Assembly (NCBI GenBank): GCA_022575985.1
Contig: JAKSXM010000231.1
Coordinates: forward strand, 4,032,501 to 4,096,500
Length of the DNA stretch: 64,000 nt
Source: Anagrus nilaparvatae
Taxonomy: Eukaryota; Arthropoda; Insecta; Hymenoptera; Mymaridae
Reading direction: 5' to 3'
In this document: piece after piece, positions 1 through 10,033 of the stretch
Layout: each line of letters opens with the position of its first letter
Position numbering within the stretch: position 1 is the first letter of the stretch
Program-made: the position numbers and the translations under genes
The notes under the pieces: model-generated
The model's database searches: none
Told to the model about the DNA's origin: nothing
What the model saw: only the letters and a program-made list of their open reading frames with translations

Positions 1-387
1 AATGACTCATTACATAACGGCTTAAATAAAAAAATGTAGCCGGCGAAATTTCACAACCATTATTTTTATTTATAATATTATTTATTAATATTTATATTAT
101 ATTATTATTATTATTTGCCAAAAAAAATTCAGTTATACGTTTATCGTATAACACCACGTAGTTAAATTTTTTGTGTTCTATTTTTTTTATTAATTATACT
201 CTTACTTAAGTACTTTTATTATCAAAATTGACGATATTTTTAATAAGTAGTTTGTTTTTTTTAAAGGAAAAATAAAATTCGTATAATAGAAAGTAAGTAA
301 GTATAAATAAAACTCCAGTTTTTTTTTGTAGGTTAAAAATTTATTATTATTGTTATTTTTTTCATTTATACATTTTATTTTTAGAAA
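1..387. other. AT-rich upstream sequence
   Basis: This stretch is AT-rich with TTA runs. No coding signal is visible. It may hold the promoter and 5' UTR of the gene that follows, but no clear core promoter stands out. Confidence 0.4.
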
Positions 388-1268
388 ATGTCAAAAAATC
401 CACCATCATCATCATCATTATCATCATCATCAGGTGCTGGTTCAAATATCTCAAGGGTTAGAGTAAGAAATTTATCAGAGTTGAAATGTCATCTGTAAAT
501 CGTACATCAGGTGGTGGTAAAGTGAGCATTGAAGAAGGTTCAAGGTAAATTTTAACTCTATATTTTAATTAAATTCCTTTTCATTAATTATTTTATATTA
601 TTATAGAATGATTGACACTGCAGAAGGTAGTACTGAATAACGAAGCAAGACCTGAACCTTCGCCAGCAGCTGCACTACTACCAGCACCTTGTGATATATC
701 TGATCATGCTGTTTCTCCTCCAGCAAGTTCTCCACAACCACCTGAAGAAATAATTATAGATGATGATGGTGACAATGATGGATATAATGAAACCCGCTAC
801 CTTATTACTAGTTACGATGGAGTGATAATGGTAAAAACTGCAGTTCGTATAAAGGGTGATGTGAGACAAGCCACAGCTGATCCGCAGAAATTTTCTGGTT
901 CCTTTGTAAGGTGTTTTCGAGGAGTTGGGTTCAGGAATGGGACCAGTTGGGTCTACGTATCCTGTGGACTGTTAGACCACTTACCCGCCACAAGGATATT
1001 TTTTATTTATAGTGCCGGATTAGAATCGAATATTGTTTTACCTAAATGTTTAAAAAGTAGGAATCAGTTTATACAATGTCAAAACCTTAGTGAATGTGTA
1101 AATTGCAAACGTGAAATTAGTGTAAATGTAAATGTAATACAATATTTGAAAACTGGAAAAGTAATAAATAAAATTAAAGAAAATCTTTTCTTTGAAAACG
1201 TTAATGTGATGCAAGATTTTCTAAATTTACATTTGAATTCATCAAATGTAAATTTGTGGTATAGTTAA
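388..1268 (+). CDS. Hypothetical two-exon protein, family not recognised
   Basis: A long open frame runs from about 624 to the stop at 1266-1268. Upstream an ATG at 388 opens a Ser-rich stretch (25 codons, phase 0) ending at a strong donor, GTAAGA, at 463. The acceptor that keeps frame is the CTGCAG ending at 623. The TTATAG acceptor at 606 would bring in a TGA at once. Joined, this gives about 240 residues: a low-complexity Ser/Pro N-terminus, an acidic patch (IIIDDDGDND), then a compact domain starting ETRYLITSYDG with two nearby cysteines (CVNCK). A second ATG at 486 with a GTAAAT donor at 545 spliced to 607 gives only a short product. No signal peptide or membrane segment is seen. The gene model is inference and the function is unknown. 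Confidence 0.5.
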
Positions 1269-1365
1269 AAAAAATATTATATAATGTTTTTAATTCAACA
1301 TTGTGTATGTGTTTATAAATTCAAAATTAAAAAAATGTGTATGTTTCTAAGTTTATATGTGTATA

Positions 1366-1475
1366 ATTAAATTATATAATTTAAAAAATAATTTTATAGC
1401 TTTCATGCTCTTTAAAGCATCTATGCGTTTAAGCATTCTCTTATTTAAACATTTCCATATGTTTAATTCGTAAAA
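1366..1475. repeat. Direct repeat, left copy
   Basis: About 110 bp here match 3132-3240 in the same orientation. Shared landmarks are TTTCATGCT, GCATCTATGCGTTTAAGC and ATTCTCTTATTTAA. This copy lies just past the stop of the hypothetical gene and may be part of its 3' UTR. Confidence 0.65.
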
Positions 1476-2221
1476 AAAAAAACTTAAATTGTTTTGATAA
1501 CAATAAAACAAAAAAATATATATCCTATAAATATATAAATCTTTAATTATGTGTGTGTGTGTGTCCGAACGCGATAAACAAGAAGATGGTAAAAGCTACA
1601 GACATAGGGTTTACGGCAAAAGACGGCAAAAATTACGGGTCAGGTACGGGTTACGGGTTAGGCTAGGATTAAATTCGATTGATAACGACGAAAAATTTTT
1701 ATGTTGAAAAAACTGAATTTCCAAGAAAAAAATTTTTATTAAATTTTCAAGAAAAATCAAAAAAACTGAAAACCGAGGAAAAATTTTTTTATCAAAAAGA
1801 ATTTCATTTGATTTGGGCATATTTTTTACGTATCCACCTGAATTTCAAAGTAATCGGTTCGATCTGTCAAAAGTTACAATCATTTTTCAAAAATTATAAA
1901 AGTTTAGGACTAATATTATATATATTTGTAATTCTTACCGGTTACTAATTTAGTAGCTCAATAGAGTAACTAAAAGAAACTTGTACAGCTATTATCAGGG
2001 AGAATCCTAGAATTGGTAGTTGAGGGAAGCAATTGCCACTTGCGGATCTAAGGGAAGGGTAATCAAGCTTTGAATCGCTGATCACTAATTAACCGCCTGA
2101 GTTTCAACGTCCGTAATTTTTATGATTTAGTAAATTTTAGATTATAATTCGGGTAAAAAAAGGTTGTTGTAAAAATATTGAGTAACGTAAAACAACATAT
2201 CTGGAAAAATCATGTTGCAGG
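1476..2221. other. Non-coding AT-rich sequence
   Basis: It holds a short (GT)n run near 1550 and a degenerate ACGGGT-type repeat near 1635-1665. The opposing frames at 1611-1820 and 1679-1948 are low-complexity Phe/Lys/Ile and show no gene signal. Nothing else is recognised. Confidence 0.4.
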
Positions 2222-2287
2222 GGTCCAGGGGGGCGCAGCCCCTTTGGCGGCTGCCGAGGTGAGCGAAGCGAGCCGGAGGCAGCTAGT
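2222..2287 (+). mobile_element. GC-rich block ending in a Helitron-like 3' end
   Basis: A GC-rich island in AT-rich DNA contains inverted runs (GGGGGGCGCAGCCCC; CTGCC...GGCAG) and ends in CTAGT next to an (AT)n tract. Helitrons end in a hairpin followed by CTRR and insert at A/T. No 5' TC end or Rep/helicase gene is visible, so the call rests only on the terminus. Confidence 0.3.
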
Positions 2288-2351
2288 ATTATATATATAT
2301 ATATATTAACGCTTAAGCGTTTTATAAATTTTCTATGAGTAAAAGGTTATA

Positions 2352-2752
2352 TATTAATTAATCAATTTAACGTTCGTCATATTTTTCAATATAAGTATCA
2401 GTATTAACGATCTCTACGAACAAATGTAATAAACTTGTATTTTAAAGGTATATAAGGCATTTTCATGCCATTAATTTTATTTAAAATTCGAAAAAATTGA
2501 CAATTTTTTTCATTCAAAAACCACTTTTTCAAGATAAATTATTTATTAATTTATCTTAAAAAAATATTTAACATCAATTAAAAAATTTTTTCGAATTTAT
2601 TTAAAATAGTAAAAAATTTTAAATAAAATTAATGGCATGAAAATGCCTTATAAATCTTTGAAATACAACATTATTACATTTGTTCGTAGAGATCGTTAAT
2701 ACTGATACTTATATTGAAAAATATGACGAACGTTAAATTAATTAATAAATAT
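2352..2752. mobile_element. Palindromic MITE (foldback)
   Basis: The left arm, starting near TTAATTAATCAATTTAACG, reappears as its reverse complement at the right end near 2735-2752. The palindrome includes CAGTATTAACGATCTCTACG and GGCATTTTCATGCC. The arms are about 190 bp with a short AT-rich centre. There is no coding capacity. Confidence 0.75.
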
Positions 2753-2826
2753 AAATTTGGCACTAGATCTACAAAGCCGCCTCTTGAATGAAAGAAATTG
2801 ATCCTGATTGTCTCTTGGGATGTCCG

Positions 2827-2899
2827 CTCTCGATAGCTCAGTTGGTAGAGCGTTGGTCCGGCAAACCAAAGGTCATGGGGTCGAATCCCGCTCGAGACA
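2827..2899 (+). tRNA. tRNA-Ala(GGC)-like sequence, probably a SINE head or pseudo-tRNA
   Basis: The sequence folds as a 73-nt cloverleaf. The acceptor stem pairs 6 of 7, the D arm reads TAGCTCAGTTGGTAGAGC, the anticodon stem is TTGGT/ACCAA with GGC at 2860-2862, and the T loop is GTCGAAT. Against a working tRNA: position 33 is C instead of U, the T loop lacks one T of the usual TTCGAAT, and eukaryotic Ala tRNAs normally use AGC rather than GGC. It sits between two MITE copies. A tRNA-derived SINE fragment is the better reading. Confidence 0.5.
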
Positions 2900-2904
2900 A
2901 ATTG

Positions 2905-3125
2905 ATGGACAATTTTTTTCATTCAAAAACCACTTTTTTAAGTTAAATTATTTATTAATTTATCTTAAAAAATTATTTAACATCAATTAAAAAATTTTTT
3001 CGAATTTATTTAAAATTTTAAAAAATTTTAAATGAAATTAATGGCATGAAAATGCCTTATATGTCTTTGAAATACAAGATTATTACATTTGTTCGTAGAG
3101 ATCGTTAATACTGATACTTATATAG
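2905..3125. mobile_element. Right half of the 2352-2752 MITE, second copy
   Basis: From TTTTTTTCATTCAAAAACCA on, the sequence repeats positions 2505-2715 of the MITE almost base for base, including GCATGAAAATGCCTTAT and the end CGTTAATACTGATACTTATA. The left arm is missing. The tRNA-like unit lies at the break. Confidence 0.7.
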
Positions 3126-3131
3126 TAAAAG

Positions 3132-3240
3132 GTTATAATTATAATTTAAAAAATGACTTTATAACTTTCATGCTTTTTAGCATCTATGCGTTTAAGCATT
3201 CTCTTATTTAATCTTCATTTGTTTAATTCATACAAAAAAA
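3132..3240. repeat. Direct repeat, right copy
   Basis: Partner of 1366-1475. Together they bracket 1.7 kb of MITE and tRNA-like DNA. Confidence 0.65.
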
Positions 3241-3441
3241 TAAAAAAAACTTTATTTAGGATAAGTATTTTTTTATAACTTTGAAATTAAAAAAATAATA
3301 ATAATAAAATGACATGAGAATAAAATTAGAATAAAAAATTAGCTTTTTTCATTTTATTACACACACCTTCAATGTACACGGAAAAAAATGTGCTTTACAT
3401 AAAAATAAAAAATTTTAATGGTTTTATCAGTTTTTTTTAAA

Positions 3442-3442
3442 G

Positions 3443-3486
<44 letters not shown>
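3442..3486. repeat. (CA)n microsatellite
   Basis: About 20 CA units without interruption. The frame across it reads a Thr-His run and is not a gene. Confidence 0.95.
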
Positions 3487-3487
<1 letters not shown>

Positions 3488-3489
3488 AT

Positions 3490-4628
3490 CGTGCAGATAG
3501 GGTCTCCCGCACGGTTAAGGACGCCCGACGCTTCATTCCATGTTACCCCCACCCCAACTCCCAGGATTTCCATTACCTATCTACTATGGACATAGTATCT
3601 AATTTTTTTATATGGAAGTACTAATTTTATAAATTCAATATAACTACGCCAGCTACACGAAAAACTGCCTAACAGACATAATTATCATAAAAGAAGATTA
3701 TGTACTGGTGTGCAAAAATTTTCTTTTTTTTATGTAAAAACCTAATTTTTTCTATGAGATATTAAACTGACAATATCAAAAAAAAGATAATTTTTAGTTT
3801 TTCTTATGAGATTATACTTTGTTAGGTAAAATGGACCATTAATAAAATTTTATTTTATTGCTAATGAGGAACCATAGTGCCAATGTCTGGTAGCGTTTTT
3901 TTTTATAGTTGAGACTAAAAGTAATTAATTTTTCTTAATTTTATCTCATTTATTGCTTTTTGGTACGTATTTATTTTCTATTTAAATGCCAATTAACATT
4001 TTATAAGTTACTTGGGATTAATTTTTTATGTTTTTCATTTTAATGAATCTTTAAATGATCGTTAGCGTTTATAAAATGAATAATTCGTTAACATTTCTAA
4101 TATTTTAATAAAAATCCTAAAGCTTATTTGTAAATTTACAAAAAAATCATAAACTTTCAGTTTTTTTTTTGTTAATTCATAATACTTTATTGTTAATTAA
4201 CATAAACACATTTTTTCGCTAATTTTCGGGAAATAATAAGATAATAATTTATTTTTACTCTCATAAAATAATAATAATAATATATTAAAAATTCAAATTT
4301 ACAGCTGATTATCGAGACAATGGCAACTTAGTTCATCATACTGCTATGAGAAATGTGTTAGTAAAAGTTCATTATCTGTTCCATCTACTCCAGCAAAAGA
4401 GATGCAATATTTATGCATATCGAATTATTTAATCTGCGTTTGCAATTACTTACTTACTCAAAAATTTTTGACCTGCTTGAAAAGTAATAAATGAAAATAT
4501 TTCAGTTGAATAATATGTTATTTTTTTATCTATTACATGTATTACAGTAAAATAAACATATCAGTAAACTTGTACTATAATAAATACTATAATACTATAT
4601 TAAATCAGGTTATCGTATCAAATTAATT
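3490..4628. other. AT-rich sequence, nothing assigned
   Basis: No repeat family or gene is recognised. One open stretch (about 42 codons, 4303-4433, plus strand) follows a TTACAG acceptor-like site, but it has no partner exon and no recognisable motif. Confidence 0.35.
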
Positions 4629-5837
4629 TTATAAGGTTTGGAAAACATCTGTTAAAGGTCGTATGCATGCGATTGTCTTTACACACCATGCTAGCCCTAG
4701 AAGCCGTCTTCTTGTTCCAATGTGCAAATCACCAAAATCTGTATAATGTTCTTTTAATCCAAACAATTTTTCCACTTCAGTTATCCACAGTTTCACTAAT
4801 TCGTCTTTATATAGAACTGGAAATTTTCATACCTAAAGAATTTGCAGATTATTAATTTTCTATTTAGCAATTAAAATAGCAGTCTTACATACCTTGCACA
4901 TACGAATTGATATTCGTGGTTATGCACCCAATCGTCTCGAATAATGCTATTCTTTCACAGTTTTCATTTAAAAATTCTTTCAGTTTCATACAGGTGAGGT
5001 GTAATTGCATTTTTGTAGAATCTATATTACACCAAAACATTCTTCTTTTGTGCATGGCGGTAAACATTATAGAGTCAATGAATAATGGCTCTATATCTAA
5101 TAACTTAAAATAGTAAAAAAAAGTTAAGAAAAGTTATTTTAAGCACTCCTAATAATATAATAAAACGATGAAAAATCAGTATAAAATACTGTAAGCATTC
5201 CAAATCATGCAATAGATATTTGAGTTAACTATAAATATTCAACCCGATTTAATATTATATGGAACGATTAAAATTTTTTAAATATTATTATTAGCTTTGT
5301 TTAATAGGTCTGAGGATTCTCTAATATTACAGAATATTTGATAAAAAATCTAAAACTATAATGTTAAAATAAAGTTTAAAAAAAATTTTTTTTTTCATTT
5401 ATTTCAACATAAAAATTTTATAAGATGTTTTTTTAATTATTTTGTGTTATTAACTTGGCTCAGGCCTCTAAAATAGAAAATAATATAGAAAAAAATTTTT
5501 CCGTTCCATGTAATATTAGATCGTATTGAATATTTATGGTAAATTTAAAAAAATTTTTTCTATAATAAAAGTTTAATATAATTTCTACATACTCGTTTAT
5601 TAGTTTCTTATCTTATTTTCTCATTGATTAAACATTCTCAAACATCCAATATAATGGTCTATTTTTTGGATTATATTTCTCTATCCATTTTTAGTTGTTT
5701 AAATTTCTTAAGTCTTCTTCATGGGAATTTTCTGTATTCCAGTTCATCTTTAAATGTTAGTCTTTTAAAAATAAGGTAAGATAAATGTAAATAAAAATAC
5801 ACATAAAAGAGACCTACCACTATCTAAATCATATTAA
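4629..5837 (-). pseudogene. Dnmt3: Dnmt3-type DNA (cytosine-5) methyltransferase, C-terminal part, decayed
   Basis: Two 3' exons read cleanly: 5103-4893 (acceptor TTTTAAG, donor GTATGT) and 4816-4629 (acceptor TTTCCAG, stop TAA), phases matching. The protein carries landmarks of the animal Dnmt3 catalytic C-terminus: CERIALFETIGCITTNINS (target-recognition side), then EVEKLFGLKEHYTDFGDL and TRRRLLGLAWCVKTI near the end. Farther upstream, at 5687-5632, the frame reads RPLYWMFENV, the ENV motif of cytosine methyltransferases. That part is damaged: TAA follows ENV, a second stop lies in the next codons, and another stop precedes the motif. The gene is cut at 5838 by an inserted element, and no ADD, PWWP or PC-motif exons are seen. 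The family match is from recalled motifs. The last two exons may be intact only because decay is recent, or because this is a partial duplicate of a working gene elsewhere. Confidence 0.75.
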
Positions 5838-6446
5838 CATGGAACATGTTCATTGGATGGGGTATTTGAAAAAGTCCGGCTCGGCAGGGGGGGGGGTCAA
5901 AAATTGACGTTTTTAGGGGGGGGGGTGAAATGGACTTAGAATATTTTCGATTCAGGGACTTTTGGTGCAGAAGTACCTAGGGACTATTGGTGCAGAAGTC
6001 CCTAAAGACCTTTGGTGCAGAAGTACCTAGGAACCTTTGGTGCAGAAATCCCTAAAGACCTTTGGTGCAGAAGTACCTAGGGAGCATTGGTGCAGAAGTA
6101 CCTAGGGACCTATGGTGCAGAAGACCCTAGAGACCTTTGGTGCAGAAGTACCTAGGAACCTTTGGTGTAGAAGTACCTAGGGAGCATTAGTGCAGAAGTC
6201 CCTAAAGACCCTGCATTGGTGCAGAAGTACCTAGGGACTATTGGTGCAGAAGTCCCTAAAGACCTTTGGTGCAGAAGTACCTAGGGAGCATTGGTGCAGA
6301 AGTCCCTAAAGACCTTTGGTGCAGAAGTACCTAGGGAGCATTGGTGCAGAAGTACCTAGGGACCTATGGTGCAGAAGACCCTAAAGACCTTTGGTGCTGA
6401 AGTACCTAGGAACCTTTGGTGCAGAAATCCCTAAAGACCTTTGGTG
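5838..6446 (+). mobile_element. Minisatellite-bearing repeat element, right end lost
   Basis: It starts CATGGAACATGTTCATTGG, then two G runs around AAAAATTGACGTTTTTAG, then the minisatellite. The same order occurs at 46649 and, reversed, at 60960. The right terminus is missing: the array runs straight into R1-like coding sequence. Confidence 0.75.
5955..6446 (+). repeat. 25-bp minisatellite array
   Basis: About 20 units of 25 bp centred on GGTGCAGAAGTACCTAGG, with two alternating variants (GTACCTAGGGA and GTCCCTAAAGA). Units are directly adjacent with no unique spacers, so this is not a CRISPR array. Confidence 0.95.
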
Positions 6447-7016
6447 CACCCGGCTTCGGATGTCCCGAGGGAGCAAGCTCCGCTATTTAGCGAGGCGTCA
6501 AGCATCTCTGCTTCAGCAATTAGATCAACCCCTTAAGGCAGTTGCAAAGTTAATCCCTGGTCTCCTCCTTGGCATGTTTAATGCATGCCTCGTGGCAGGC
6601 GTCTTTCCAAGGGACTGGAAAGTGGCCCACCTGACTCTGATAAGCAAGGAAAAGGGTGAACCAGAATCTTTATCATCTTACAGAACATTGTGTATGTTAA
6701 CTACCATTGGCTAGGTTATGGAGAGCATGGTCAGGGGAAGATTGCGACAGGCAATTAGGGAAGCGAGTGACTTTAGCGACGACCAACACGGTTTTCGTGA
6801 AGGGCGTTCCACGATCGGTGCATCAAGCAGGTCGTGAAGGTGGTTATGTGGGCCAGACAAGTGCGGCCGGTTATTAAACCGGACGTTCTGCTTATCACGT
6901 TAAATGTGAAAACCGCATTCAACTCGGCTAAGTGGGATGATATGTTGCACTTCCTTGAGCAGGTATTCAGAGTTCCAGATTATCTGAGAAATATACTCAG
7001 AGATTACTTCCGAATA
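6447..7016 (+). pseudogene. R1-clade retrotransposon reverse transcriptase fragment
   Basis: Frames carry RT landmarks: MFNACLVAGVFPRDWK, LTLISKEKGEPESLSSYR, then DQHGFREGRSTIGA and KTAFNSAKWDDMLHFLEQ. These match the RT of the R1-like copies at 33 and 39 kb by eye. There are several stops and frame changes, and both ends are truncated. The 5' break joins the minisatellite directly. Confidence 0.8.
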
Positions 7017-7018
7017 GA

Positions 7019-7990
7019 ATATATAATAAATATTTTTATTTACATTATCAGTCTAATTAAGTAATTTCCAACAATTATTTAAAGATTTATTTTCTATTTA
7101 TATATTTTCGAATATATAAATCATTCTGAATCACTCTGAATCACATTTTTTCTGCGGGAATCACTAACTAGATTTTCTAATATTTAATGGAATCTTTAAA
7201 TAATTGTTGGAAATTACTTAATTAGACTGATAATGTAAATAAAATATTTTCGAATATATAAATCATTCTGAATCACTCTGAATCACATTTTTTCTGCGGG
7301 AATCACTAACTAGATTTTCTAAAATTTAATAAATCCTTAAATAATCGCTTGAAATCATTTAGAAAGGCTGCTAATGTAAAGAAAAATATTTTTGAATATC
7401 TGAATCACTTTGAATCAGTCTGCATCGCAGTTTTTCTGCCGGAAATCGTTAAATAGATTTTCTAATATCCAATATAATCCTTAAATTATCGCTGGAAATC
7501 ACTTAGAAAGGCTGGTCATGTAAAGAAAAATATTTTTGAATATCTGAATCACTATGAATCAGTCTGCATCGCAATTTTTCTTCCGGAAATCGTTAAATAG
7601 ATTTTATGATATTGTATAAAATTCTCAAAAAATCTCGTTTTAAATTACGGCAAAAATTTTCAAAGATCTGAATCAATCTGAATCACAGTTTCTTTTGTCG
7701 ATCCTTACAGCCACATAACCTAAGGAAGTGGTCTATAATATTTAAAAAGTAACGTTAAGCGTTACACCAACATAACCTAGATTCAATAACCATGATTCAT
7801 AATGCAAAAAATTTTTTTTCCGAAAATTGCTCTAAACGGTTAAAAATGCGAAGAAAAGTATTTAAGCGGGCTTAAATCACTCTGAATTATAAAAACTTTT
7901 TGAAATTTCTTAGAATGGCTGAAAATAAAAAAGACCATTTTAAAATCTCTTAAAAAGGTTGAAAATTTAAAGAAAAATATTGCAAAGGAT
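7019..7990. repeat. Diverged tandem repeat, ~145-bp unit
   Basis: Roughly six units share GAATCACTCTGAATCAC, TTTTCTGCGGGAATC and CTAGATTTTCTAA. The first two (near 7110 and 7250) are nearly identical; later ones are more diverged. Confidence 0.75.
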
Positions 7991-8189
7991 CTGAATAGAT
8001 CTGAACCACGGTTTTCGTTTTATTTTGTTCTTTAAATGGTCACTGTCACTAGCAAAGCGCGTGACAAAAACATTCTTTTATAGCCAATTGTTTTTGAGAT
8101 GAAATGTTTTAGTTGGCTGAAAATGGTTAATTTTATGAGCCTTTCAGTGAAAAATGTAAATTTAAATTCATATTCATCATTGTTGTGTA

Positions 8190-8425
8190 AATATATGTAT
8201 ATATGTAAATAATGTGTGTATGTTGGTGAGCTCCCCCCTTTATTCTATATGTATAAGCGTTCCGAGCCTCATTGCTCCGCCGCATCGCAAGTGAGCAATA
8301 ACTCTCAAATAAAGATATACTATTACGTTAATTGAGTGCACATTATATTATTTATAATCACCATAACCATTATCATCCATCCATCCATCCATCTCGAAAC
8401 ATTTGGCATCCCAGGAATGAACCTA
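8190..8425 (+). other. Possible LTR remnant
   Basis: A mixed-composition block holds a polyadenylation-like AATAAAG, a (CATC)n run at about 8372-8392, and TTTGGCATCCCAGG, which resembles a primer-binding site next to an LTR end. Neither LTR boundaries nor gag-pol are found. Confidence 0.2.
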
Positions 8426-9226
8426 CAACTGCTAATTAAAGCATAAAATCAAGTTTTTTTTGTGATAATTTTTAAAGAAAAAACATGTGCTTTATTAAAA
8501 ATATCAAGATGGAGGATGCGGTACAAGGTTAAAAATTTATCAAGTGTGGTGTTATTTTATGAAATTTTTTTTTCAAGGCGGAGCAAAAAACGAATTTATT
8601 TTACATAAATTTATAAACAATAATTTTTTTATACAAAAAATCTACAAAAAATTATCTTAAGTAGTCACATTGCTAAAGTGATTTGTATCAAGAAAACTTG
8701 TGCTCTCCAAATTGATAAGAACAATAATGTGCAGTGCTGAAAAAATTAGTCATCAAAAATATCAAAAATTTAAATAAGAAGCTGACAGACCGTTAAAAAA
8801 TATGAGATAATTCATGCTGAAATAAAAGAAAAAAAAATTTTTTTCTTTCAAAGTGACGTCATATGGAAGAAAGAAAAAGGCGCGTTAATATACCGCCCCC
8901 ACAACCAATTGCGCTTCTTCATCATCAACTGGCCCGGTCCGGCGCGCGCAGTCCTTCAACAAGTGAACAAAAAGCGCCATTACACGACTACATGTAAGAA
9001 AGAAGAAGAAGGAGATGGAAGAAAGCGCCATGATACAGTAATCAAGCAGCTCTCTACGCGCATCCAATTGACGCAACGTAAATTCTCCAATGGCAGATCA
9101 ACAAAAAAAAACTATCAGCTGTTTTCTGCTATTAAGATAAGTTTGTTTACATACTAACTATGTCAGTTAAAGTGATTATTATTAAAAATTTTTTTTTTTT
9201 ATAGATGCTTTTAAAATTATTTAATA
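8426..9226. other. AT-rich sequence, nothing assigned
   Basis: A short GC-rich patch at 8890-8960 is noted. The opposing frames at 8885-9076 and 8909-9157 lack recognisable content. Confidence 0.35.
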
Positions 9227-10030
9227 CAGGAATCCCTCGTTATACGCGGTTCCGCTAATAGCGGATTACCCTTATCCGCGGTTTGTGAAATGCGACAGTC
9301 CCTCGTTTTTCGCGGGCATTTCCCCCGATAATCGCGGATTAATTTTTTTATTTAATTGATTTTTTAAAAAAGTAACACTCAGAAGTTGGCGTTAAATATA
9401 ATTAAATAAAGAAAAAAAAAATTTAACCTATAATAAATAAATAGTTTATAAACAATATAGTTAAATGAATAGCAAAATTTAAAAGTTTAAAATGGCTCCA
9501 AATAAAATTCCAGTTAAAAAAGATTCAAAAAGAAATAGAAATGTTATTTAAGTTAAAAATTTTAAATTTAATTCAATTGAAGAGCTTGAAGAGTTAGCAG
9601 ATTATTCAGATGAACCAGAGGAAGAAAAAAATTCAAGTCCACCTCACTTTACTGCTAAAATAGTGCTGCAAGTTATAAACCATATTCAAATTGCTGTAGA
9701 ACTTGCAATGAAGAATGATCCAATCATGAACAGAAGTTTAACTTTTAGACGCATTTGTGAAGTGGCAATTCAAAATTATGAAGAATTATATAATAATTTA
9801 AGGAGATCTGAACAGTCGCAATTAACAGATTATTATAAGGATTAAATATTACTGTCCTAATTTACAAATAAATGAATAAATATATGCATACATATGTTTA
9901 AATTGAGTTTTTTTATTTAGTCGGAACCTAACCCCCATTTTCCCATAAGACTAAGGTCTCGTTTATCGCGGTTTCGTTATTCGCGGCAGTTTCTTGGAAC
10001 CTAACTACCGCGAATAACGAGGGATTCCTG
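9227..10030 (+). mobile_element. Tigger/pogo-type non-autonomous element, copy 1
   Basis: 804 bp with terminal inverted repeats CAGGAATCCCTCGTTATACG / CGAATAACGAGGGATTCCTG and a TA duplication at 9225-9226 and 10031-10032. CAG ends with CCTCGTTATNCGCGG and TA target sites are typical of the Tigger/pogo group. Subterminal GCGG-rich repeats flank a broken internal frame. Confidence 0.85.
9492..9845 (+). pseudogene. Deleted transposase remnant inside the Tigger-like element
   Basis: From ATG 9492 the frame begins MAPNKIPVKK, meets TAA at 9549-9551, then continues in the same frame to 9845, ending SQLTDYYKD. The tail resembles the C-terminus of Tigger transposases; the catalytic DDE core is absent. 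It looks like an internal deletion joining N- and C-terminal pieces. Confidence 0.6.
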
Positions 10031-10033
10031 TAT

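Noticed and set aside
4303..4433. Open stretch after an acceptor-like site
   Set aside because: No partner exon, donor or recognisable motif. Chance opening cannot be excluded, so it is not listed as a gene.
5955..6446. CRISPR-like array of 25-bp units
   Set aside because: The units are directly adjacent with no unique spacers, lie in a eukaryotic repeat element, and no cas genes are present. It is a minisatellite.
8190..8425. Full LTR retrotransposon
   Set aside because: Only a weak LTR-like block with a possible primer-binding site. No second LTR or pol was found.
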